Below the pieces are notes generated by a model that saw only the letters and a program-made list of their open reading frames with translations, did not search any database and was not told where the DNA came from. Below, one piece after another: positions 1-11,900 of a stretch of DNA of 60,000 bases. The translations under genes and the position numbers were made by a program. Source of the stretch: Apostichopus japonicus (Eukaryota > Echinodermata > Holothuroidea > Aspidochirotida > Stichopodidae). The stretch covers positions 16,017,001 to 16,077,000 of the forward strand of contig NC_092568.1 of assembly GCF_037975245.1 (NCBI RefSeq). The letters run 5' to 3'. Position 1 is the first letter of the stretch, and every line of letters begins with the position of its first letter.

Positions 1-740
1 AATTGAGCTTTAGAAATTACAATATTTTGAGGTCAAGCAAATTAACATTTCTAAAATTAATGAAATTTCTTCATAAAGATAACCCAGTCTGCTAGTTACC
101 AAAGTTAGGACACGCTATTTTCTATGTAATTAGCGCACTACACATTCAGCGTGGTTTAAAAAGGAGCTACACAAACAAGGTTCCTGTCTAGAATGATTAG
201 GAAATCATGGTCAAACTTTGTTGATGCACTAACTACAGCAATTAAGCAACCATAGTATTTGGGCTTACAACACGCGTTTAGCCTACTATAGTACTAATAC
301 TATTGTCTAACTTTAACTAGGCCTTATTGTAAACCGTTGGCAAAAGTCGTAACTTCACTGAAACTATAACGAAAACCGGAGTAAGAACTTACACATGAAA
401 AAAGGCCACATATACATCAACTCCGTATATAGAAGGTTTTGGGATAAGCTTCAAGATGAATGCGAGGAACTTTTCCGTTGGCGACTGACAGACACTTATG
501 TATCGTCTAAAGATAGGAAAGGGCAGGTACAATCATGGAGTTTGATGCCATGGTAAATGATGGTATAATGATTTCGGGGTTTCCCCGTCTTCACAAATGC
601 GCAGCCGCAGACCTGTCCTAACCACAGAACTTTATCACATAGAAGATACTTCCGGCTTGTCGCTCGCCGTGTTCCATTGTAAATTCAATATTCTTCAAGA
701 AGGCATGCACATTGTCAAAAAAAACACAAAAAACAACAAC

Positions 741-1182
741 AGAAAGCCAATGGGCTTATTGTGATTCCTTGCCAATTGAGATTATAATCCTAAGCTTTCA
801 TCATTGTTGATGAAATTGATCACCAAGGTTCTCTCACTGACTGTGGACCTACCTACTAAATATGTTATCTTACCATGTTTACAATTTTTAGCAAAATCAG
901 CTCCAGCCCTGCCCCCTAATAAATGTGCATAATATCACATTGAACATACATTGACCCTGTGACCTCATTAATATTCTTGAGAAGAGCACCAAAATCAATG
1001 GGGCTCTTCTACTCACTATGGCGCATCTATGTACCAAGTATGACTTCAATCCAACTTGCCATTTTTGGGTTCTCGTGTTTACGTGCCACAGGGGGCACAT
1101 ACGCACACACACCTACCCACACACACATACGCAATCACCATCGCATAGATTCCTTGATTCTTCGGGCAAGGAATCAAAAATA
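741..1182. repeat. CA-rich dispersed repeat bounded by inverted TGATTCCTTGCC
   Basis: The left part holds a small hairpin (AAGCCaatGGGCTT) and TGATTCCTTGCC at 762-773; the right part ends GGCAAGGAATCA at 1165-1176, its exact inverse. Before the right end is a CACACA-rich tract and a terminal stem-loop, GATTCCTTG with GGCAAGGAATC. Relatives occur near 7140-7215, 39020-39050 (left end only) and 53820-54200. The interior GTGACCTCATTAATATTC block also recurs at the last site. Confidence 0.55.
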
Positions 1183-2542
1183 GAAACAGCATATCATCAT
1201 CACATACTTAAAATGAAAAGCTTATCACCGTTTTATGGGTGTGTGGTTTGGGGGGGGGGGGGGAGGTGGGAGAGAGTTGGATATTTCTAGAGAGGGTATC
1301 TATTTCTTCTTCCATCTTGACTTTTATTTTGTAAGTATGGATATACCTGTTTCCACTTGGACAATCTGATACAGTCCATTGAAAATAGTCAGAAAATAAG
1401 AGAAATATATTTTGGGATATTCCCTCCAAAATCGTTTTGCAGATGTGATATGAGTGGGTTTTGACCTATTTTCCAAGCACCTGCATCATCAACTTATACA
1501 AAACAAGAACGGCATCTTTTTTTTTTTTTTACTTTGAGGTACCTTTCTGTTTAAAAAAAAAGACAATTTCGAAGGTCTTTCACTGAGCTTCAGCATTTGT
1601 AGACAGTTGCCATACAAATGTTCAAGAAAATGTTTGACCTCAACGTGACTTTGCAGTGTATATCAGTCTTAATCATTCACTGAGCATTTCTATTAGGTGG
1701 CTATATGGCTCAATTTGAATTTTAACCAATACCCAGCAGTCCAGTTGCCAGGCTTGGGCCCATTGGGCATGCTCCCTCCACTTTCAGACTAATGTTCTCC
1801 CACCCGACCCCCGTTAACTTTGTACCACCATCATGTGAACAAAACTTTCACACCGAGTAACAGCACATGAGTATTGTGGTCCTTGCCCTTCCATAAATTG
1901 TTGGTGTCCCTCCAACTCGGAGTACATGCTCCCCGGGGGCCCAAACATTGTTGTTAAGCTGTCTCTCCTACATTTCGGTCTAATCAAATTAGCATGTGAA
2001 TATGTGAACGTAAGATTTTACAACAGTTGAGAACATGATAGGCTTTTTTTTCCCTTCAAAATGTAAGAACAACTGTGTAAGCAGTGAGTACTTAATTTCG
2101 ACAAGCATCTTTTTTTCCCCACATAATTCGAGACAATCTGGTGCTTCAAGTGTTCCTGTATGTGAAAAATGAAATATATTTTGACGATTAGATCAGGATT
2201 CGTCGAAACCTCGTTACCATAACGTAGGCATCCTTTGGGCGAATCCTTGTTTTGGTTTATCAAGATGGCGCGATTGACCTTCTAATCGCTGCAAAGTGTA
2301 TTGACGTCATCAGATGCGGATATGGCTTCCATGTTTTCATTTCTGTGGTTTAAACGTAAGTCGACCGTGCATCCTGTTTCGGCTTTGTTTTCGTAGTGTG
2401 TATTCAGGAAGTTCCTTGCAGAACCTCCTTGGTATGACAATGGAGCTATAAACAGATAGCTCCATGGGATGACACAGAAATTTATACATTTTGTGGTGTA
2501 CAATAGCGGAAAGCGGAAGTTCCAGAGAGTCTCATATGAATA

Positions 2543-3204
2543 ATAAAATGGTGGAACCGGGGGGGGGGGCACAGGGGGCACATGCCCCCCACTTTTCCTC
2601 AGGTTAAAAATGTGCCCTTTTTCTACATAAAAATTGAGGTGTCTCAAGTTAGCAAGAGGCCAGGGAACCAGAATGGACACTTGGGAAGGGCCGTTTCCGG
2701 CCATCTGAGGGGTTTGTAAAACCAAAATTTTCTTGTACGCTCCGCGCCAACCGATGGTGGCGCTCCGCTCAGATAGTCGTGCATACAACTTTGGAAATCC
2801 TGGCTACGCCTACGCCCCTGACTTTTAATGAATTTCTGTGGGTCAAACTCAAAGCTATTTCGAATGGAAAAAATTTGTTCAGATATTAACAAGAAATAAA
2901 CTCTAATTCGGAAGATTCCTACATTAGCAACTAGCATGATTTCACCTCATTTTGTCTCAAAAGAAAACTGGTTCCTTGTTTCCCAATTTGCACATTGGAT
3001 ATTGCAGTGCTAGTATGCATTTTTCTTTGGGGGGGGGGGGGGGGGCGTTGATGGAGTGATGTGTATACGCAAATAAGATAATACAATAAGAGTTATAAAG
3101 GGTACTAAATATCAGGCTGCATCAGCCCAATCGAATTTCTGCAAAGTGCCCTTTGATGTCGGTGCCCCCCCCCCCCCAGATTAAAAGTGCTTCCGCCGCC
3201 CTTG
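2543..3204. mobile_element. hAT-like non-autonomous element, copy 1 (decayed left end)
   Basis: About 660 bp, collinear with the element at 20177-20835. It begins at a degraded terminus (only TGGTGGAACC is clear), then a long G-run and GGGGGCACA. It carries the shared internal block with TTCTTGTACGCTCCGCGCC and ends GCTTCCGCCGCCCTTG. No 8-bp target duplication is visible, and the left terminus has accumulated mostly transition-type changes. Reading frames of up to 168 codons across it are not protein genes; they recur because the element is repeated. Confidence 0.75.
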
Positions 3205-3479
3205 GGTGGAATAATGCAAAATCGAGCTTTTGTCTTGTTATCAATCGAAGTTAGCATGTATTAGCGGCATGCAGAGGCATACATTCACCTTTTTCAAGGA
3301 GAATTGGTGGGGGTAGGTGTAGAGCGGGTCAGGACCGACTGCTTTTTGAGATCAACATCAGTGCAACAAAAGCAGCATCTTGTTTTATTATTTTTCAACT
3401 GCATAGTTCTACGGAAGATTAATGCGGCCATGCCAAAAAATATATGAAGCACGGATATATATATAGAAGACAAATTTGA

Positions 3480-3810
3480 TAAACGAAAAACAAAATTTTT
3501 GAAACGAAAAACAAATATTTCAAAAACGAAAAACAAATTTTTTTAAACTAACAACAATTTAAAAAAAAATTTTTTGTAAAGGTAATGCAGTCAAACATTC
3601 CCAACATTGTACAAGTGTAAGCAGACTTTCGATGTGCCTTCTGAAAGACTCGGTATGGATTGACACCGCCTAGGACAGGGTATTCGGCAATATTTCTGCA
3701 TGGGGTTATCCTATTCTGAAATTCAGGCAATTCTATCCTTTGTTTATCGTTTTAAAAATTGTGTTTTCGTTTAAAAAAAGAAAAAATCGTTTAATTTTTT
3801 GTTTGGGTCC
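3480..3810. repeat. A-rich short repeats facing T-rich counterparts
   Basis: Three spaced copies of AACGAAAAACAAA lie at about 3482-3540. The T-rich inverse, with GTTTATCGTTTT, GTTTTCGTTT and AATCGTTTAATTTTTTG, lies at about 3738-3800. The ~190 bp between them are ordinary. The arrangement resembles a degenerate foldback element. No gene is seen from 3205 to 4086. Confidence 0.35.
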
Positions 3811-4086
3811 TTTTAAATTTTTGTCTTGCATATGAAAATCCGTGGTTTATACGTATTTTTGTCCTTCCCGTAGTTCTTGGCTGGGGATACATGGTATGGG
3901 ACAAAGTTCCCGGAAGCTTCTAGAAAGACGAATACACGTCAGAAAGAGGATTTACTCTAAATTTGTATAGATTGTATCACGGAGCTATAATCGGGATCCT
4001 GAGAGCGAATCCACCGGAGCTGTAGGTTTTTGAGTATTGTGTTCTTTTGTAGCCTGTTAGCAGGGAGCTGCTACTCAAAGGAACGC

Positions 4087-4562
4087 CAAAACGGACATTA
4101 TTCAGTAACTTTTTATGCAGCTTTTACTCCTTCTAGGCTTCTACAGTAGTAACCTTTGTGTCACATGAGAAAAACAATTACAAGTCACTTTGTGAGGTTC
4201 TTATTACGCAGCATAATGACCAAGGCTTGAATTTTATTGGGCAGTCTGTCAGCTGTCACAGAAAGGTCACCATTTCGTAAAAAAATCATATTGGCTGTTA
4301 TTGTGCAGATTTTACTGCCGCATAAATGACTTCACGAAAACTCGTTGTCATTATGCGGCAATATTTACAGTCACATAATGATCAAGAAAGAATGACCTAA
4401 TTTTGCGGCAATGTTATTGTCAATATTGACTAACGTAAGTCTTACTCATTATGCGGTACGCTTTACTGCAGCAGAACGACTTCCGTTAACGTACTCGTTA
4501 TTTGGCAACAATTACTGCATATGCAGCAGAATGACTAAAACACTGGCAAAACGGACATTATT
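4087..4562. repeat. Array of degenerate TTATGCGGCA palindromes framed by a 16-bp direct repeat
   Basis: CAAAACGGACATTATT occurs at 4087-4102 and again at 4547-4562, 460 bp apart. Between them, motifs such as CATTATGCGGCAATATTTAC and its inverse-like CTGCCGCATAAATGAC recur irregularly (about 4190-4540), giving imperfect palindromes. Short open frames here are incidental. Confidence 0.5.
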
Positions 4563-6479
4563 GTATGCGCCGGCGGCGCTGTTCAAGACAACAAAATTAA
4601 CGTTTGCAGATACTTGTTGCTCTCTTGAAGCGATCTTTAAGTACAGAAATGTCACTTTTTAGAGGAATTCAATGTCAGCGGAATGTGTTACGCAGTCCCG
4701 ATTGGGGCTGTAGCACTTGGTTAGCCTTATATTATCGAAATATGGGGATTGTCACGGCAAGCAGTTATTTTCGTTATAGATATATTTTCATTTTTTGTTT
4801 TTATTTAAAGCCAACCTACCTTACCCCCTATCAACATAATGGTACTAACCTAAAGAGATTCATTTTCATGAACAATGAATGGGCGTTAACAAGTTCTGTA
4901 TCAAACGCAACATATTTTAACATTTAAAGACATATTAGCTACATAATATTATCAACATTTACTAATATATATATATATAGTACCAAGCACAATTTTAATG
5001 TTTCTTTGATAATTTTATTCAACCTGTTGAATGTTTTTTTTTATAACATTAACAAACAGTGCGGAACCTACAATTTTAGTAATAGAATCTTTTCTGAGAA
5101 ATGACGGTCTAACCGTTGTCGCTGACCAAATAACGAAGTCTTCGGCTTGGAGTACAGCGTTTCTGTATGTTGCCGTGTTGGACAAATCTAACCGTAACAT
5201 TAATTACCGACCTTGCGATCCGCGTTATAGTCATTGCAGACTTTGCAATCCGCGGTCCTGCTTACAATTTTGCAAGGTCAGCAAAAGTGGACTCCATAGT
5301 TTTCCTTTTCGGGAAACCAAATGACCACTTGAATTTGATGGGTTCATGGTGAATTAACTAAGGACAGGGACTACCTTGCTTAGGGTAGCACAATAACAAT
5401 GTCGGTGGACTCTCTCTTTTTTGGAGTTGGAGTAAAACATATATGATATAATTATATTATACTGTGACGTCACCAGGATGTCAAGGGCAGTGTTGAAATA
5501 AAAGCACCATACGGAGGGAAACGAGAACAAGGAGTTACACTCCTCAACACTCAAATGTAAAATCAAAGGACCCTTTTATCTTGATTCTCAAGTCTGGACT
5601 GACATGCTCGTTATGTTAGCATAGACAACAAGGTCAGATGCTAACAACCCTTGCAACAACAGTCAATACATTCAAACATAAATAAACTTGGCTATCTTGC
5701 TTAAAGCCAGACAGCCTCAGGCAACTCTACACTTGTTGCCACCCACAGAAAGTTACCGTACTTGGGAAAACAATACACTACATACATATTTCTTACGCTA
5801 GTTTCACTACTAGATTATTAAGAAAGTAACATTTATGACATAACTTATATGATAAACTTAACTAGTGTAGGCTATGTATATAAATCGCGGGGTACCACTT
5901 CATTACAATATATATGTGTGCCAATGCATTTGCGCCTGTAAGGGGTTAAAAAGGGTTACAAACGCCACCTAAACCGAGAGGCGTATGTCTGTTGGGTATG
6001 GGCTACGTGAGTGCTTGCGTAAGTACATAAAAGATCATTGAAGCCCCTCGCCCCCCAGTCCTGACTCCCCTGGTTCTGTTTTATTAAATAAGTCTTAGAA
6101 ATGACATTCCTTCTAAGAAGTTGCTCATAAATATGCAATGAGGTACGGTATATATCGGGCATCCCACCACATCTTTTGTTGCTCTCTTCGGTATCACTAT
6201 AGCGAGAACCGGAGAAGGGTTTATGGAAGAAACTTGAAATGGTCTAACTTAAGCCTCTACGGTATGATATTTTGCAGGCTTTAATCAGTTTTGGTACAAC
6301 TTTTAAATTTGAACCAGAGTGCAAAATGCATTGAGGTTTCGATGACTTCATTACACTAGACTTCTGCTTGTTCACCTGAAATAGCTTTTATAATATAAAT
6401 GTCCTGAACCACTATTTTGATGTACAATTACGCTATGTCATGATGAACACACGTCAGTCTACTGTACGTGGCAATACAC
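4563..6479. other. No recognisable gene
   Basis: There is a short (TA)n tract near 4962-4979. Open frames of 60-107 codons on both strands show no family resemblance. Nothing else is supported. Confidence 0.4.
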
Positions 6480-7215
6480 ACCTCCACCAAAAACAAGGGG
6501 GGTTTTGTACTTAATGTGATGCATCCACACACCAAGTATGAGAAGTATCCATGATTCCTACCTTGAGATATCTTGTTTAACGGTTTTCAGAGTTTGACCC
6601 TGGTGACCTCAACAGACCTTCACAAATACCAGGATTCTTGTACTCAGTATGGCAAATCCATATTCCATGTATGAAAAGTATCCATGGTTTCTATTATGAG
6701 CAACCATGTTTAAAAGGTTTTCAGAGCTTGACTGCTGGTGACCCAGATGACCTTTGACCTTCACCAAAAACAGTCAAGTTCTTCTATTCATCATAATGCA
6801 TCCACATGTCAAGTATGGAAAGTATCCATGCTTCCTAACTTGAGATATGTTTACAATGTTTTCAATATTTGACCTCTGATGACCTCAGATGACATTTGAC
6901 CTCCACACAAAAATAAAGGCTTCTTCTTCTCAACATGACACATCCACAACTTAAATTTAAAAGTGATCTGTGCTTCCTATCTTGGGATATAGTGTTTACA
7001 AGGTTTTCAGTGTTTGACCTCTGGTGACCTCAAATGACCTTTTAACGAAACACTAGGGTTCTGCTACAGTGCTATTCTATAAGGTGAATCCACATACCAA
7101 ATACAAAGTTCACCCAAAGTTCTTGAGTTATCATGCTTACAAGCCAAGGTGTCACATGCACACACATGACACACATATGACATCACCATCTGGCAAGGAA
7201 CAAGAAATAAAACAT
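6480..7215. repeat. ~140-bp tandemly repeated family with nuclear-receptor-like motifs, block 1
   Basis: About four to five diverged units. Each carries, in order, a TGACCTxTGACC-type motif, CACCAAAAACA, GGTTCTTGTACT, CATCCACATGCCAAGTATGA, TATCCATG-TTCCTA, GAGATATxxTGTTTAC and TTTTCAGxGTTTGACC. The block ends in a CACA-rich stretch and GGCAAGGAACA. The best motif is TGACCTTTGACCT at 6748-6760. Confidence 0.65.
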
Positions 7216-8224
7216 GGATCATCACTGAATCTTGGCATCCTACTGCTAAGCATGAACTCAAAATAAATCCCATTCTTAAGATCATGGTTACAGGCTGATA
7301 TCAGCTAAAATTTCATGTGGCTGCACCGATAAACAATATTTTTTCAACAAATAAAACTTCCAGGGGAAATGTTGCAGAGGTATATCGAAATAATCCACAC
7401 CGAATTATGACACTTACTCAAGACCTTCTAATCTAGATATATTACATTTCAATATGTTGTATGAAACTTCCTGTCCACTAAAATGCAATTTATATATCAG
7501 CACCAAGATTAATAGTGCACATGCTACCACTGACAGAAGCATTAAAGGCATTGAAGACTCGCCCCAAACCGCGTGTCGCGCTCTGATAAAGTTAACTTTC
7601 CGTTGCTTGCAAATGACGTTTTCTTGTCGCTACAAAATGCAGACAGTGATGAAACGTGATACCTTGTTATCTTTTATCTAGACCTAAGATGTCCATTGCT
7701 GCTATGAACACTGTGTTGTGGGTATTAACCGCAGCTGTATGTATTGACTGTACACTAGTGTCTAATTACCGACAGTAGCAAGCTGTGTTTTTTCTGGGAT
7801 CAATGGTGGTGTCTAACACTGCTGTTAAACCTCATACAAATCTAGGTCAGATTACCGACATCAGATGTTTCTTTGTGCGCGAGTCTTCACACCCTTTAAC
7901 TCTCCAACTTACTGTTGTTGGGATTTCATCATGTACAACCACTCAACCAACAAACAACCAAAAAGTCACCTCGGACACCAAGAAACCAGAGGGACACCCC
8001 TTCCAGTGGTTACTTGCCTTTAAATACATTTTATATGCAGCACAAGTTCATATTGCTGGAGAGCAGTAAAAATCTAAACAGAGTCAGTGCTTACATGGTT
8101 TGATGACTGGGAATCTTGCGACATAATATTAAAACGATGAAAGACAGAGGGACATTGTATGTTGTTGGTAATGAAGTTTGCATGCTCACTTTAACAACAA
8201 ACAGCTGAATTTGCATTTGTAATA

Positions 8225-8800
8225 TTTAACCTGAGATCCATTTGATACTTTGACCTTTGAAGCTCTGCTGACCACGAATGACCTTTGGCCTCCACCCAAA
8301 TTATTAGGGTTATTGTACTCGCTATATGCAAGACATGCCAAACATGAGCTATGTCTATGTGATGTAAATTATCTTGGGATATCGTGTTTACAAGGTTTGT
8401 GTGAATAAGGCTTTAACTTTGATGACCCCAAATGACCTTTGAACTCCAAAAAATAATAAGGTTCATTTACTCATTATAGAGAAGCCACATGCAAAATATG
8501 AGAGCCAATAGTTCCCTATTGTTTGGAGATATCATGTTTCCTAGGATTTCAAGTTTTGTACCCTGGTGACCTAAACTTAAAACCTTATACTACATAAGGC
8601 TATACTACCATTCATATATGAGCTCCTTTGATGTTCAGGTTCTGAAGACTTTCACATTTTACCCTGTGATGACCCCAAATGACCTTTGACACCCAAAAAC
8701 AATAGGGTTCTTGTACTATTTATGGGGAAGCCACATGCCAAATATGAGAACTGCAGGGGATCTTTATTGAGATGTCATGTTTTCAAGCTAGGGCGTCACA
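8225..8800. repeat. ~140-bp repeated family, block 2
   Basis: Four further diverged units with the same order of landmarks as the block at 6480 (TGACCTTTG, CTCCACCCAAA, TTCTTGTACTxxxTATG, CCACATGCCAAATATGAG, GAxATATCATGTTT). It ends GGGCGTCACATACACACGCC. A single partial unit lies near 9240-9330. Confidence 0.6.
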
Positions 8801-8869
8801 TACACACGCCAAGTTGACTATACTCATCTATATTGTACTTTATTCTGCAGTTTTACTATATATTATGTT

Positions 8870-8958
8870 TCATATATTTTTTTTACTGTTACATAGCGTT
8901 TTAAAGCACTTTTGTGGATTTTACGCTTTATGAAGTAAATTATTATTATTATTATTAT
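8870..8958 (+). repeat. Retroposon-like 3' tail with (ATT)n
   Basis: The sequence GCGTTTTAAAGCACTTTTGT, then GATTTTACGCTTTATGAAGT, ends in (ATT)6 or so at 8938-8958. A GCGCTTTA...CGCTATATAA-type segment followed by ATT repeats is a common 3' end of invertebrate retroposons. The body upstream was not resolved. Confidence 0.4.
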
Positions 8959-8959
8959 A

Positions 8960-11900
8960 AGAGGTTATTTGCCTAGTTACTGGAAGTAACCAACAATAAG
9001 GTTATGACTTCACTACTACAGGAGGACAATTTGACAAGTGTGATGTTCAAAGCTCTATTACTTACATCTTTAAGAATGTTTATACACTCAGACTTTTACT
9101 AATCTCTAAAAGACCTGCAAATACAGAATGGGACTCTTGTACAATAACTGCAGGAAAACCTGCCATTCCAAGTACAAAGTTCAAAACTTCATCCTACTAC
9201 TTATTGAGGAAACATAGTATTGAATATTATCTTTTCATCTCACATGACCTTTGACCATCATCACAAACACACTAAGGATCTTGTAGCTTCTAAAATGGAT
9301 CTACATGCAAATAAAAGAGTCCACAAAAGTCTCTTTCCTGAATCACCCTGTATACAATCCAAGCTGTAAAATACCCAAGCATACACAATCCAGTATAAAA
9401 GACAAGATGAAAACATGAATGACAAGAAAAAATGTGTCTTGTTGGTAAAGATTTAATCCCATAAAATGTTCAAGATAACATGACGGATGTAAAGTGAGCA
9501 ATTGATTAATATTTAAAATTATAGCGTAAGCATTTTAATATACATGCACAAAAAGGTTAGAAAAGATAATAATGAACGACTCTCAAAATTTTTTCACCGG
9601 CTTAAAAAAAGAGGCTTTCAAATCAAACACCTCCCACCTTTCAACTTTTAAAAACCATCAGGTGTAGCTACAGAAACCTAATACCATCCCTACCCCTAGT
9701 CCCCTCTTCTATCACAGGAAACCGTTTTCAGTGACGAAACGGTTTTCTTTAAAAGTCTCTACCGAAAGTTATAATCAAATCTACGCCTCAAGTCTTGATA
9801 TTTGTCCCATTTTATTACTTTTGAACACAGTCCTCTTCTTTTAAATTACTGAAAGGCATTGCATTTATGAGAAATAATCAATATAACAATAATGACAAAG
9901 TATCAAAATAACATTGATCTTTTCATTTTTTGTCCCCTTTTGTCTTACGCCAGCTACATTCAGCAGCAACCAATATCCATCATAAAATAAAATATATTTT
10001 AACTTGCATTTTTCATTGGCACATTAATGTTGCACTGCAAGAAGCTTGATGCTCATGGCTTGAAATATTTATACAGGGTAAAAATCACTTAAGGAAAAGA
10101 GAGAGAGAGAGAGAGAGAAAAGCCCCCTGCCCCCCCCCCTGCCACTTTTTTCTTCATTGTGAAAAATTAAATGATTAACAATAGCAGTGACCACTCTTAC
10201 CACTTAAATGAACATTCTATGGTAGTATATCACATTTATTTCATTTGTAAGGGTGAGAAGGCAAAATTGAACCAGGCAAAATTGAACCAGGCAAAATTGA
10301 ACCAGGCAAAGTTAACAATCTTTGAAGCAAATATCACAATTTGTTTTATGTAACATGTGAGTTTGAGAGCCATATTGGATATGACTAGAAACGATTGGTG
10401 TGCTTTTAACATCCTCTTTCCACAGCAGTACAATATGATTAGTTCTTGCATATAATTATAAATATGAAAATGATATTACAGATAGGTTTACCAAGTAACC
10501 ACAGTCTATTTATAACGACAGGCTGTAGGGAAGTCTGTTTGTAGTTTCTAGTTTAGAATCATATTTACATATTATTCCATATAAAATAACAAACACAAGG
10601 AAATTAACAGATTGGTGCAATATGACTGTTTTTACAATTGATGAATTGCAGAAGTGGTAAAAGAATGACGTGGTTAAGTCAAGAAAAAGAAAAATCTAGT
10701 TATGCAACAACACTTTGGCTGTACAGGAGAGGATGTACTAAGGTTGCTACATAATAAACTAAGTCACAGAAACTGGTACATTAATTGATGAATATTCACT
10801 ACTTTTTATATAATCATTGTGTTTGACTGCATAAACTATGCAGACCCTTAATTATGCGTTCATCACATCGACTGAGATTGACGTTATGGTAAAATCATTT
10901 CAGGTTGTAAAAAGTAAAGGTGAGAACTAATGCAACACCCAAAAATATGCTGCTTTGAAATATAACTGACATCCATGTGTTTACTGAATTCTTCAAGCAG
11001 GCTGTTATCTCCTCCTCAGAATGTAAATCTGCTGGTGCACATTATATAATAGCAGTGTAATTTTCCAGATGAGTTTGTTAACCAACAGTATGGCTATGTC
11101 TAAAACACTGGGTTGCCGTTGCAGTTTGAGTTCTCTCATGATTAGCCATGTACTATTGTTACTGTGTTGTACTAACAGCACAACAGATGTTGAAACAGTC
11201 TGTTCTTGATCAAAACAAGTACCAAAATGTGTAGCCTAGCCTAACAAACACTTACATAGTGGAGGTACATAGCCTAGACTAGTTTCAAATATGCATAATA
11301 GCATATAAAAAAATAACATATAATAGCATAATAACATTTAGTGCCATCAACTATTGGGTCTAACTGCTGGCTAATTGTGACTTTTAGGATTAAACTATTA
11401 AACCACTGATATGGACATTTGAACAGCATATGCAAAGTAACCTAAGTGAAGGGATTATGAACGGTTGTCAGCTACTTGAATGTTTCAGCAGTTGGTGATC
11501 CAATCACACAAGGTATATAGTAGCAATAGCATAAACTTGTATTTTGGTATTTGAAGTGTACTTTCTAAAAAGCTCAACTACAAACACTACAGATGCTTAC
11601 TTTGTGAAATCAATAAAATAGCCAAACACCTTACATGTCACTTTCAACATGCTGGAACACACATGTCAATTTGATGAACTGTACATGGTCTGATATAGGT
11701 TAAAAGGAAGAAGAATATAACTTGATAAACCGGTAACTTGGTAACAATAAACAGGAGGCTATGTTCTAACCTAGTATGGCTAGTATACATCAATGTTATA
11801 CTCTATTGGAATTCTTTAATATGGTACAGTTGGTTATTAATTTCGTGAAAATGATACCAAGCTCTGCCCCTGATATATATATATAGATTCTCTAGTTTGA

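Noticed and set aside
2282-2788. 168-codon minus-strand open frame
   Set aside because: It lies mostly in the hAT-like copy; the same peptide recurs at 20150-20480 and 33732-33977 because the DNA is repeated, and it resembles no protein.
3205-3212. Search for an 8-bp target duplication at hAT-like copy 1
   Set aside because: The right flank GGTGGAAT does not match the left flank; only a weak shared GAATAAT is present, so no duplication is claimed.
10171-10451. Repetitive AKLNQ-type frames on both strands
   Set aside because: Produced by a 15-bp minisatellite.
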